Shown here: positions 1 to 6,512 of the stretch, piece after piece
Layout of the letters: each line of letters begins with the position of its first letter
How positions within the stretch are numbered: position 1 is the first letter of the stretch
Notes under the pieces: model-generated
The model's database searches: none
Seen by the model: the letters and a program-made list of their open reading frames with translations, nothing else
Told to the model about the DNA's origin: nothing
NCBI GenBank assembly: GCA_029861795.1
Contig: JAOTYS010000129.1
Span: forward strand, 1-10,674
Source: Gammaproteobacteria bacterium
GTDB taxonomy: Bacteria; Pseudomonadota; Gammaproteobacteria; Arenicellales; JAOTYS01
Length of the DNA: 10,674 bases
Reading direction: 5' to 3'
Position numbers and translations under genes: made by a program

Positions 1-488
1 TTCTCGATCAGCTTGTGCACTTGCGGTGTATTAAACTCGCCTAATACCTGATAAACGATGCGCCCGTCGCCGTCGACCAGAAAGGTGGCGGGTGTGAGTC
101 TTACTTCACCGAAGGCGCTGGCCACCTGATTGTCGAGATCCAACGCAATCCTATACGGCACTTCTCTGTGCTTGGAGAATTCGTACACCTGGGCGGGCGG
201 ATCGTAGGCCATAGCCACTGCGATGATCTCGAAGCCTCTGGGTTGAAACTCTTCATACAGCTCAACGAGATGTGGGACCTCGCTCTGACAACCTACACAG
301 GTGGTTGCCCAAAAGGTAACCATTACTGGTTGGCCGCGTAGATCGTCTAACTGAAGCTTCTGACCGTCAAGTAAGGTGAGTTCTACACTTGGGGCGCGAC
401 TCGCGCCTGTGTCCGATGACCACACCACTGCCAGGGTTGCGACCAGGACGCAGGTAATGACCCCAATGCCAAGTTCTCGTAGTTTCAT
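1..488 (-). CDS. TlpA/redoxin-like thiol-disulfide protein, 3' end cut by window edge
   Basis: My reading of the minus strand gives 162 codons from an ATG at 488-486 with no stop before the edge. Residues 6-23 form one hydrophobic segment near the N-terminus, so the protein is probably exported or anchored with its catalytic domain in the periplasm. The thioredoxin fold is shown by FWATTCVGC (active-site cysteines C64 and C67) and by LTPATF with the likely cis-proline at 133. This matches the TlpA/ResA/AhpC-TSA group, which reduces or exchanges disulfides, often in cytochrome c maturation or periplasmic protein repair. The dipeptide between the cysteines is VG, unlike the GP of thioredoxin or the EP and PP common in TlpA and CcmG proteins, so the redox potential may differ. 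Little of the C-terminus seems to be missing. It follows the DUF4126 gene by 38 bp and is probably cotranscribed with it. No strong Shine-Dalgarno is visible. The substrate cannot be told. Confidence 0.88.
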   Translation of the reverse strand, partial: MKLRELGIGVITCVLVATLAVVWSSDTGASRAPSVELTLLDGQKLQLDDLRGQPVMVTFWATTCVGCQSEVPHLVELYEEFQPRGFEIIAVAMAYDPPAQVYEFSKHREVPYRIALDLDNQVASAFGEVRLTPATFLVDGDGRIVYQVLGEFNTPQVHKLIE

Positions 489-526
489 AAATTGCGTATT
501 GGAGCTCTGGTGACTGTTTTCTATGC

Positions 527-1177
527 TCAGTTCGAATCTTCGGCGATCGATTGCGCTTTGGTTGCTGCTATTGTAGATGGTTCCTTTGCGCCGAACCATC
601 CTCTGATACGGCTCGCTACGCGTTTGACACCTCGCCAAATCTTGGGCGCTAACCAGATCACCAATGCGATGGCGCCAATCAACGCGATAATGAATATCAC
701 TGGGTGATTCAGGGCGGTCCATAGCCCGGCGACGACTATTACATCCTCTCCGATCGAGATCGCGATGTTACTGAAAGGTTCAGGCGAGGTATTCACCAAA
801 ACTCGAGATCCGGCTTTGGTGAAATGAGTCCCGGCAGCCAATGTGCCGCCAAGTACGAGCCCAACCAATTCCGCCTCAGGACCGAGTTGTCCAACCATAC
901 CTGCTGCTAGCAACGCTCCCGCTGGGATACGGATGAAACTGTGCAATGCGTCCCAAGCACTGTCTACCCCCGGCACTTTGTCGGCGAAGAACTCGACGCA
1001 ATACATGAATGCAGCGGCGATCATCACGGCTGGGTTCTCAAGTATTTGTAAATCGGCCGGTAATTCCATGGAACCGGTATTGCCGAGAAAGCCCAGCATG
1101 AGTATGGCTGCGTACAAGTTAATGCCGCTAGCCCATGCCACGCCCATAGTGGCAGCGATGACGGTTACCGTTTCCAT
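527..1177 (-). CDS. DUF4126 family membrane protein
   Basis: This 216-residue protein of unknown function fits DUF4126. The diagnostic central part is visible around residues 61-88: VEFFADKVPGVDSAWD, then LHSFIR and a Gly/Ala-rich segment. Hydrophobic stretches lie near residues 3-30, 48-63, 83-115, 133-153 and 157-176, so it is an integral inner-membrane protein with about four to six passes. It ends in a basic and then polar tail after residue 178. The start is well supported: on the coding strand GAGGAA precedes the ATG with a spacing of about 5 nt. It lies 36 bp after hemW and 38 bp before the TlpA-like gene, all on the same strand, so a three-gene transcript is likely. The neighbours suggest an envelope role, but nothing in the sequence shows a catalytic or transport site. 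Confidence 0.9.
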   Translation of the reverse strand: METVTVIAATMGVAWASGINLYAAILMLGFLGNTGSMELPADLQILENPAVMIAAAFMYCVEFFADKVPGVDSAWDALHSFIRIPAGALLAAGMVGQLGPEAELVGLVLGGTLAAGTHFTKAGSRVLVNTSPEPFSNIAISIGEDVIVVAGLWTALNHPVIFIIALIGAIALVIWLAPKIWRGVKRVASRIRGWFGAKEPSTIAATKAQSIAEDSN

Positions 1178-1182
1178 GTTTT

Positions 1183-1188
1183 CCTCAG
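1183..1188 (-). promoter_or_regulatory. Shine-Dalgarno site of the DUF4126 gene
   Basis: Read on the minus strand, GAGGAA lies about 5 nt before the ATG at 1177-1175. It is the clearest ribosome binding site of this three-gene run and fixes the DUF4126 start. It also indicates independent translation initiation behind hemW. Confidence 0.6.
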
Positions 1189-1213
1189 CGATATTTAGTG
1201 GCGACTGATGGCA

Positions 1214-2431
1214 CTATATTAACTGAGAGCTATTGATTGCAACTTGTGTAGAGTGTGATTTCGGCTCAGTATCACGAGCCTCGGGGAGAAACAACTCCAG
1301 CAAGTCGTTGAGGAAACGAAATCCCAATAATGTGGGGTAGATACGTCCCGGAGTTCTGATCAGCAACTGGCGCCTCTCGGCTTGTGTGACCGGTCGATCG
1401 ATCAAGCTGATAGGAAGCCCGGTGTTGTGCTGAAACAATGGCGTGGCGAAACCGTCGCATAAGCGCAACCCATTCATCATGAATTCCAGTCCTACTTCGG
1501 TGCGCTCTAGACGTCGCTCGATTCCCAGACCCTGCGCTGTGCTCGCTATTGCCATGTATTGCCTCGGATGTTTGGGCTTGTGTACGCGCGAGATGCCGTG
1601 GGCATCGGTTATCTTGCTGTGGGCGCCGGCGCCGATCCCAAGATAGTCTCCGAATGTCCAGTAATTGAGGTTGTGGAGGCACTGTCGTCCGTCCTTGGCA
1701 TACGAAGAGACTTCATATTGCCGGAATCCGGCATCTGCGAGTGTCGCCTGAAGCGTGCATTGCATGTCCCAGAGTGTCTCATCGTCGGGCAATGGCGGCG
1801 GATTTTTATAGAAGTATGTGTTGGGTTCGATAGTGAGTTGGTACAGTGAGATGTGTGTCGGACCCAACTGCAGCGCAGTATTTAGATCCGCTAACGCATC
1901 TTTCGCATCCTGATGTGGTAATCCGTACATCAAATCAACATTAAAGTTGGAAAATCCCGCCTGTACCGCTGCGTGACCGGCGCGCATGGCGTCGTCTGCA
2001 CCGTGAATGCGACCGAGTGCAATCAACTTATTCGGTTGAAAGCTTTGCACCCCTATGGAGAGGCGATTAACGCCGGCTTCTCGATATCCCTTAAAACGAT
2101 CTATCTCTACCGTTCCAGGATTGGCTTCGAGCGTGATCTCTATGTCCGGCGCACATGGCAGTCGCACCCGAATTCCGCCCAGCAGTGCGTCGATACTTTC
2201 AGGTGCAAACAGGCTGGGGGTACCACCTCCGATGAAGATTGACGTGAGGGATCTATCTTGGGCGCGCGGGAGGTAGTGCTCTAGATCCCGCAGCAAAGTT
2301 TCGATGTAGTGCGCTTCGGGTAGTGTGTCGGTGAGTGCATTGGAGTTGAAGTCACAATACGGACATTTTTTCACGCACCACGGCAGATGAGCATAAAGGG
2401 CAAGCGGTGGCAGCGTAGCGAATGAGTGCAT
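1214..2431 (-). CDS. hemW: HemW, radical SAM heme chaperone (oxygen-independent coproporphyrinogen oxidase-like)
   Basis: The 405-residue protein has the radical SAM cluster motif CVKKCPYC (C19, C23, C26), preceded by YAHLPWC as is typical of HemW. The SAM-binding glycine motif GGGTPS is at 68-73, followed by EANPGT, GVQSFQ, VDLMYGLP and the YQLTIEPNT segment. The C-terminal HemW domain is complete (FMMNGLRL, then LGFRFLNDLL). HemW proteins carry a [4Fe-4S] cluster and bind heme, and are thought to deliver it to respiratory enzymes. They are often misannotated as coproporphyrinogen dehydrogenase (HemN). At 405 residues it exceeds E. coli HemW (about 378), mostly through a C-terminal tail of about 20 polar residues after LFLPEA. 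The ATG at 2431-2429 has no strong Shine-Dalgarno but gives the expected N-terminus. The usual neighbour, the nucleotide pyrophosphatase RdgB, is not upstream here; thrH diverges instead. Confidence 0.95.
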   Translation of the reverse strand: MHSFATLPPLALYAHLPWCVKKCPYCDFNSNALTDTLPEAHYIETLLRDLEHYLPRAQDRSLTSIFIGGGTPSLFAPESIDALLGGIRVRLPCAPDIEITLEANPGTVEIDRFKGYREAGVNRLSIGVQSFQPNKLIALGRIHGADDAMRAGHAAVQAGFSNFNVDLMYGLPHQDAKDALADLNTALQLGPTHISLYQLTIEPNTYFYKNPPPLPDDETLWDMQCTLQATLADAGFRQYEVSSYAKDGRQCLHNLNYWTFGDYLGIGAGAHSKITDAHGISRVHKPKHPRQYMAIASTAQGLGIERRLERTEVGLEFMMNGLRLCDGFATPLFQHNTGLPISLIDRPVTQAERRQLLIRTPGRIYPTLLGFRFLNDLLELFLPEARDTEPKSHSTQVAINSSQLI

Positions 2432-2490
2432 AGAGTTTGCTTAGCGTTTTCGGAAAGTATTGTGGGCTCAGCTCAACAAGGCTCGCCTGG

Positions 2491-2511
2491 GTGACTGATA
2501 CGTAAAGTCAC
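2491..2511. repeat. Inverted repeat GTGACT-N9-AGTCAC
   Basis: The arms 2491-2496 and 2506-2511 are perfect reverse complements around a 9-base spacer. There is no T-run after it, so it is not a standard terminator. It could be an operator in the divergent hemW/thrH control region, which is inference only. Confidence 0.4.
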
Positions 2512-2516
2512 TTTGG

Positions 2517-2536
2517 GAGATGATGACTGTCATCTC
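2517..2536. repeat. Inverted repeat GAGATGA-N6-TCATCTC, with a tighter GATGAC-T-GTCATC palindrome inside
   Basis: The arms 2517-2523 and 2530-2536 match perfectly. The same bases can also be read as a 13-base odd palindrome at 2522-2534. It starts 5 bases after the preceding inverted repeat and shares its TGACT/AGTCA core letters. Two related dyads side by side between divergent promoters look like binding sites for a dimeric regulator. No known consensus was recognised. Confidence 0.45.
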
Positions 2537-2732
2537 GTCTACACTGAAAACTGCATCCCAGCATGCCCATTGATGAGTCATGTGCGATGGTTCCCATAGG
2601 CTAATATGGTGACTTAGAGCTGCTGATGCAAGTTCGATGAGCTTGCAACGACCATCGAGAATCAGTAGTGTGTTTTCCGCACGCTAATGGATTATGACGG
2701 TCAAACGAATCGGATCACAGAGACAATTTTGC

Positions 2733-2740
2733 GGCGGGAG
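2733..2740 (+). promoter_or_regulatory. Shine-Dalgarno site that decides the thrH start
   Basis: GGCGGGAG ends 5 nt before the ATG at 2746. This spacing favours 2746 over the in-frame GTG at 2740, which lies at the edge of the same site. Confidence 0.65.
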
Positions 2741-2745
2741 TGCTC

Positions 2746-3414
2746 ATGTATATCGCCTGTCTTGATTTGGAAGGGGTGTTGGTCCCTGAGATCTGGATCA
2801 ACGTTGCCGAACGTACAGGTATTGAGGAGCTGCGTGCTACCACACGCGACTTTTCCGACTACGATGAATTGATGCGCCACCGACTTGGTCTAGTCGATCG
2901 GCATGAATTGCGTTTTGCGGACATCAAAGAAATTATCGACTCACTAACGCCATTGCCGGGCGCGCTAGCATTTCTCAACTGGCTACGGGAGCGGTGTCAG
3001 GTGATCATACTGTCTGACACATACTATGAGTTCGCCGATAGGCTAATGCGTCAGCTAGGTTGGCCTGCGCTATTTTGTCATCGATTAGAATTAAGTGAAG
3101 ATGGACGTATCGTTGGCTACCGCTTGCGTATGCACGACCAGAAGCGCGCTTCGGTAGCAACCCTGCAATCCTTGGATTTTCGTGTGCTGGCGGTGGGCGA
3201 TTCGTACAATGACACAACAATGCTTGGCCAGGCCGATGCGGGTATTTTGTTTAGACCACCGCAAAGTGTGATCGAAGAGTTTCCCCAATATCCGGTCACC
3301 AAGAATTATGATGAATTAAGCGCCGCAGTGCTGATGGCAGCGGCTGAGTTTGGCTTTGCCGAAGAAGAGACCCGTATCCCGCACGCCCACAACCTCAAGC
3401 TAGTCAAAAAGTAG
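2746..3414 (+). CDS. thrH: ThrH, phosphoserine phosphatase / homoserine phosphotransferase
   Basis: This HAD-superfamily protein of 222 residues closely follows the ThrH pattern. It begins IACLDLEGVLVPE, with the catalytic Asp at residue 7 and DLEG in place of the usual DxD. Motif II is ILSDT (S90-T92), the conserved lysine is K133 in the QKR segment, and motif III is GDSYNDTTM (D152, D156). In Pseudomonas aeruginosa ThrH dephosphorylates phosphoserine and can pass the phosphate to homoserine, linking serine and threonine synthesis in the cytoplasm. A GTG at 2740 would add two residues, but the ATG at 2746 has better ribosome-binding-site spacing and gives the family's usual N-terminus. The C-terminus runs about 17 residues past the family's normal length (about 205) and ends in basic residues. 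It is monocistronic, divergent from hemW and convergent with hslR, whose stop lies 13 bases away. Confidence 0.95.
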   Translation: MYIACLDLEGVLVPEIWINVAERTGIEELRATTRDFSDYDELMRHRLGLVDRHELRFADIKEIIDSLTPLPGALAFLNWLRERCQVIILSDTYYEFADRLMRQLGWPALFCHRLELSEDGRIVGYRLRMHDQKRASVATLQSLDFRVLAVGDSYNDTTMLGQADAGILFRPPQSVIEEFPQYPVTKNYDELSAAVLMAAAEFGFAEEETRIPHAHNLKLVKK

Positions 3415-3415
3415 G

Positions 3416-3427
3416 CGCGTCCACGCG
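3416..3427. repeat. Short inverted repeat between convergent thrH and hslR
   Basis: CGCGT-CC-ACGCG fills almost the whole 13-base gap between the two stop codons. The loop is too tight and the stem too short for a confident terminator, and no T-run follows on either strand. It may be only a weak shared element. Confidence 0.25.
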
Positions 3428-3829
3428 TTAATCACCTCGCCGCAACCGTTGTAGCAGTCTACGATCACGCTTAGTAGGCCTGCCTTGGCTGTGGCTCCGC
3501 TGGGTGGCGTTAAACCGAAGCAGGCCGGCCACCTTCTCCCGTTCAGCGATGCTTTGTTCGGTTTCGGTGTAAAGTCCTTGAGCTGCAGTAGCACTCATCC
3601 TTCTTGTAGATGTGGCGCCGACAATCAATTGTTGCCGACAAGGACCTTTTCGAATAGTGAGCTCGTCTCCAGTGCTGATCGTTTTTGATGGTTTTGTCTT
3701 TGCACCGCCCAGCGTAACCTGTCCCGCATTGATCGCTTCAATCGCGAGCCGTCTGGTTTTAAATAACCGTGCGGCCCAAAGCCATTTGTCGAGCCGCATG
3801 CTTTCTTTCTTTTGTTTGGTCTGATCCAT
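3428..3829 (-). CDS. hslR: HslR / Hsp15, S4-domain ribosome-associated heat shock protein
   Basis: The 133-residue protein, the same length as E. coli Hsp15, carries an N-terminal S4 RNA-binding domain at about residues 11-60 (MRLDKWLWAARLFKTR, then INAGQV and KPSKTI). The tail is very basic and ends in the RDRRLLQRLRRGD region typical of the family. Hsp15 binds the free 50S subunit carrying a nascent chain and helps recycle stalled subunits. I chose the ATG at 3829-3827. Extending upstream to 3952 would add 41 residues unlike the family, and starting at the internal Met11 would remove only the short polar lead. The Shine-Dalgarno is weak. It is convergent with thrH and divergent from the efflux operon. 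E. coli hslR sits beside hslO; no hslO is visible here. The window does not show a heat-shock promoter that I could identify. Confidence 0.93.
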   Translation of the reverse strand: MDQTKQKKESMRLDKWLWAARLFKTRRLAIEAINAGQVTLGGAKTKPSKTISTGDELTIRKGPCRQQLIVGATSTRRMSATAAQGLYTETEQSIAEREKVAGLLRFNATQRSHSQGRPTKRDRRLLQRLRRGD

Positions 3830-3928
3830 GGTCACTAATGTCGATAGAGTGTAGAGCGTGTGCAAATTAAACTGCCTTGGGTGTAGGATGAACATCCATC
3901 GAATCAGCTGTAGACCTGCAGTAAGTCT

Positions 3929-3953
3929 GTTGTCGCCAGGCCGGCGAAACAAC
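3929..3953 (+). promoter_or_regulatory. Leader hairpin A ahead of the efflux operon
   Basis: GTTGTCGCC (3929-3937) pairs with GGCG (3943-3946) and ACAAC (3949-3953), leaving a 2-base bulge at 3947-3948 and a 5-base loop. It shares bases 3943-3948 with hairpin B, so the two cannot form together. Confidence 0.4.
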
Positions 3954-3974
3954 CCGATTAAGTCTTTGCCGGCC
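3939..3974 (+). promoter_or_regulatory. Leader hairpin B ahead of the efflux operon
   Basis: GGCCGGCGAA (3939-3948) pairs with TTTGCCGGCC (3965-3974), giving a 10-bp stem with one G-T pair and a 16-base loop. It ends 8 bases before the Shine-Dalgarno at 3983-3990, so its formation could affect ribosome access. No T-run follows, so it is not a plain intrinsic terminator on this strand. It competes with hairpin A. Confidence 0.5.
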
Positions 3975-3982
3975 CAACGTGT

Positions 3983-3990
3983 GAGAGGAG
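3983..3990 (+). promoter_or_regulatory. Strong Shine-Dalgarno site for the substrate-binding/TolC fusion gene
   Basis: GAGAGGAG lies 6 nt before the ATG at 3997. It is the reason for preferring this start over the ATG at 4078, which has no well-spaced site. Confidence 0.7.
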
Positions 3991-3996
3991 CGTAGT

Positions 3997-6450
3997 ATGT
4001 TATTGCCTGTCTGTCTTCATAAATCGATATTCATAGCGGATTTTCCTCCTATTCCAAGTAACGCGTGCCAAAAGAAGATGAAACACATTGCGCTAACTGT
4101 GCTTGTCAGTTTCTTCCTATGGATGACGTTGATGGGGAACGCATCGGCGGATCAAGCCACACGTGTTGCAATCATCCAAGATGGGCCCTATCAACGTAGC
4201 GAAGATTTTAAGCACCTGCTTGAGCAGGAAATCCGAGAGCTTGTGGGGGGCGAGTTCGACGTGAGATTTCCCGAGCGCCTTCAACGCGATGCAGGATGGA
4301 GCGCCGAAGGTGCTGAACAAGCTGTGGGGGGGGCGCTGAGCGATCCAGAAGTTGATATCGTTGTCGCTATCGATCCGCTCGTTTCCCAGGAATTAGCACA
4401 GCGAGGGCCCCTACCCAAACCTTCTATCGCAGCAATCATCATTGATGCGGATCTGCAAGGACTGCCCGTGGATGACGGAACCAGCGGTGTTCGCAATCTA
4501 AATTATCTTGCCCAGTTCAAGAATACCGAGCGTGATGTTGAAGTTTTTCGACAGCTCGTGTCTTTCGATAAGCTCGCGGTGCTCGTAGATAAGGCCATCA
4601 TGCAGGCGATGCCGCAGCTCGAGGAGAAAGGTCGACTCATTGCAAAAGAGAACGGAATTGATCTTCACATAGCTCCAGTATCCGACTCGGCAGACGAGGC
4701 CCTTGCAGCGATTCCCGCAGATGCGCAGGCCGTTTATGTCACACCGCTACAACGATTTTCACAACTGGAATTTAACAAGCTGATTGATGGCTTGATTGCC
4801 AGGCGGTTACCTAGTTTTTCGTTGTTGGGGCGACAGGATGTAGAACGAGGCATACTCGCAAGCGCGTCACCGGACACGTCGGATGCGAAGAAACTCGCCC
4901 GGCGCATCGCACTCAATGTACAGCGCATCCTCTTCGGCGACGACCCGGGACGGTTCAAGGTCGCCTTTTCTCAGGGGGAACGCTTGAGCATTAACATGGA
5001 GACCGCGCGCCGCATTGGGTTTGCGCCGACGTGGCGTTTTTTGACGGAGGCGGAGCTGATCAATGAGGAGCCCGAAGGGCTAGAACGTACGCTGTCGCTC
5101 AGTAAAGCAGTCCGCGAGGCGGTCACTGTCAATCTTGATCTTTTGGCGTTCGATCGTACCGTGGAGGCAGGCTTAGAAGAAGTAAAGAAAGCGGAGTCTG
5201 TGCGGTACCCGCAACTCAGTGTCGATCTGCGGCAAACGCGACTGGATGAAGACAGTGCCAAAGCTAGTTTCGGTGCGCGCGCAGAGCGTTTGACCAGCGC
5301 CAACGCTTTCGTGGAGCAGCTTATTTATTCTGATCGGGTTAACGCAAATGTGGATATACAACGCGATTTGCAGACTTCGTTGGAGGAGGATCGTGATGGG
5401 CTCAGGCTTGACATCGCGCTGGAAGCCTCAGTCGCCTACTTGAACCTGCTGGTGGCAAAAACGCTCGAGCGAATCGAAACTGTCAACTTAAAGATTACGC
5501 GCTCCAATTTGGAGCTTGCTCGAAACCGCCTATCAATCGGCACGGGGAATCCAGCGGAGGTGTTTCGTTGGGAGAGTGAGATCGCCAGTGATAGGCAGGC
5601 GCTAATCGACGCGAGATCCGTTACCGACCAAGCAAAAGTCTCGGTGAACCGAATCTTGGACAGACCCCTGGAAGAGCCGTTTTCCACTGAGGAGGCGACA
5701 CTAGATGATCCAGAGCTGATTATCAGTCAGCCTAAGGTGTTCACCTACACGCGCGATCCAATCGTCTACGCAGTGTTTAGGGATTTTATGGTCAAGGAAG
5801 CCCTAGCGGCTGCGCCGGAGTTGCGCAGTCTAGACGCCACCATCGCCGCGCAGGAACGCACGCTGCAATCGGCTAAGCGTTCCTTCTGGTCACCGGATTT
5901 GGCAGTAGCCGGTAGCACTACAGAAAGAATATCCGAAGGTGGCATTGGAGCAGACGCCCTACCGAGAGACGACACTGAGATTCAGGTCTTGTTTACGGCT
6001 TCTCTGAGCGTCTTCGAGGGCGGAGCCAAGCGTGCCGCCGCACGCCAGGCTCTTCAAGACCTTGAGGCCTTAAAGACGCAACGGGAGGCAATCGCCCAAC
6101 GGATCGAAGAAAATGTGCGTAACGCGATGCAGCAGGCGGGCGCTTCTTTTGCCGGTATTCGGTTGTCCCGTGAGGCCGCCGAAGCAGCAATCAAAAACCT
6201 CGATCTGGTTACAGATTCTTATTCACGGGGTGTGGTCTCCATCATCGATTTGCTTGATGCCCAAAATGCGGCGTTGGTGGCGGAACAAGGGGGGGCAAAT
6301 GCTGTGTTCGACTTTCTGATCGATTTGATGCGGGTACAACGATCGGTAGGGGAGTTTGACTACTTTCTGTCCCCACAACAGAAAGACGATTGGATTAAGC
6401 GGCTAGAGGCCTTCTTTCAAGCGGTGGATGTGGAGGTGCCCTTACAGTGA
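3997..6450 (+). CDS. Fusion of an ABC-type substrate-binding-like domain and a TolC outer-membrane efflux channel
   Basis: The product has 817 residues. Residues 31-51 form a signal-peptide core ending ASA-D; starting at the ATG at 4078 would give an ordinary 24-residue signal peptide, but the strong ribosome binding site favours 3997 and a 30-residue n-region. Residues about 55-350 resemble the ABC_sub_bind family: VAIIQDG at the start, alternating Rossmann-like strands such as DIVVAID, AAIIIDA, LAVLVDK and AVYVTPL, and the closing pattern ILFGDDPGRF followed by INMETARRIGF. From about 365 to 808 come two TolC-type repeats, for example NLDLLAFD, VAYLNLLVAK and LARNRLSIGTGNPAEV in the first, and TASLSVFEGGAKRAAARQAL and LDLVTDSYSRGVVSIIDLLDAQNA in the second. 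TolC trimers form the exit duct of tripartite pumps. The added domain should face the periplasm, where it could bind a substrate or contact the adaptor (inference). It is 62 bp ahead of the adaptor gene. Three G-runs lie in the frame. Confidence 0.9.
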   Translation: MLLPVCLHKSIFIADFPPIPSNACQKKMKHIALTVLVSFFLWMTLMGNASADQATRVAIIQDGPYQRSEDFKHLLEQEIRELVGGEFDVRFPERLQRDAGWSAEGAEQAVGGALSDPEVDIVVAIDPLVSQELAQRGPLPKPSIAAIIIDADLQGLPVDDGTSGVRNLNYLAQFKNTERDVEVFRQLVSFDKLAVLVDKAIMQAMPQLEEKGRLIAKENGIDLHIAPVSDSADEALAAIPADAQAVYVTPLQRFSQLEFNKLIDGLIARRLPSFSLLGRQDVERGILASASPDTSDAKKLARRIALNVQRILFGDDPGRFKVAFSQGERLSINMETARRIGFAPTWRFLTEAELINEEPEGLERTLSLSKAVREAVTVNLDLLAFDRTVEAGLEEVKKAESVRYPQLSVDLRQTRLDEDSAKASFGARAERLTSANAFVEQLIYSDRVNANVDIQRDLQTSLEEDRDGLRLDIALEASVAYLNLLVAKTLERIETVNLKITRSNLELARNRLSIGTGNPAEVFRWESEIASDRQALIDARSVTDQAKVSVNRILDRPLEEPFSTEEATLDDPELIISQPKVFTYTRDPIVYAVFRDFMVKEALAAAPELRSLDATIAAQERTLQSAKRSFWSPDLAVAGSTTERISEGGIGADALPRDDTEIQVLFTASLSVFEGGAKRAAARQALQDLEALKTQREAIAQRIEENVRNAMQQAGASFAGIRLSREAAEAAIKNLDLVTDSYSRGVVSIIDLLDAQNAALVAEQGGANAVFDFLIDLMRVQRSVGEFDYFLSPQQKDDWIKRLEAFFQAVDVEVPLQ
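4326..4333 (+). repeat. G8 homopolymer inside the fusion gene
   Basis: Eight consecutive G bases encode part of the AVGGAL segment at about residues 109-114. A G6 run lies nearby at 4245-4250 and a G7 run at 6289-6295 in the same gene. Tracts of this length can slip and shift the frame. At the length given, the frame stays open. Confidence 0.7.
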
Positions 6451-6498
6451 TTTAATGGATCGCGTGACGCGTTGAACAACCGGTCCGTCACAAGAGAG

Positions 6499-6504
6499 AA
6501 GGAG
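6499..6504 (+). promoter_or_regulatory. Shine-Dalgarno site of the adaptor gene
   Basis: AAGGAG lies 8 nt before the ATG at 6513. The initiation signals of the broken adaptor are therefore intact. Confidence 0.65.
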
Positions 6505-6512
6505 CTTAGGCG

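Larger units (their letters stand above)
2432..2745. other. Divergent intergenic region between hemW and thrH
   Basis: This stretch of 314 bases holds no convincing gene. It must contain the promoters for both divergent genes, but I could not pick a clear -35/-10 pair for either. It contains two adjacent inverted repeats (2491-2511 and 2517-2536), listed separately. A short frame opening at 2687 runs into thrH in another phase and has no family resemblance, so I treat it as noise. Confidence 0.6.

Noticed and set aside
843..1208. 121-residue open frame on the plus strand opposite the DUF4126 gene
   Set aside because: It is antisense to a clear DUF4126 protein, has no family-like pattern and no ribosome site; a shadow frame.
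2687..2872. Short plus-strand frame beginning before thrH
   Set aside because: It overlaps thrH in another phase, lacks a good ribosome site and has no protein-like pattern.
3830..3952. 41-residue N-terminal extension of HslR
   Set aside because: The extra residues do not resemble the family, and the shorter form has exactly the usual 133 residues; the bases are more likely divergent control sequence.
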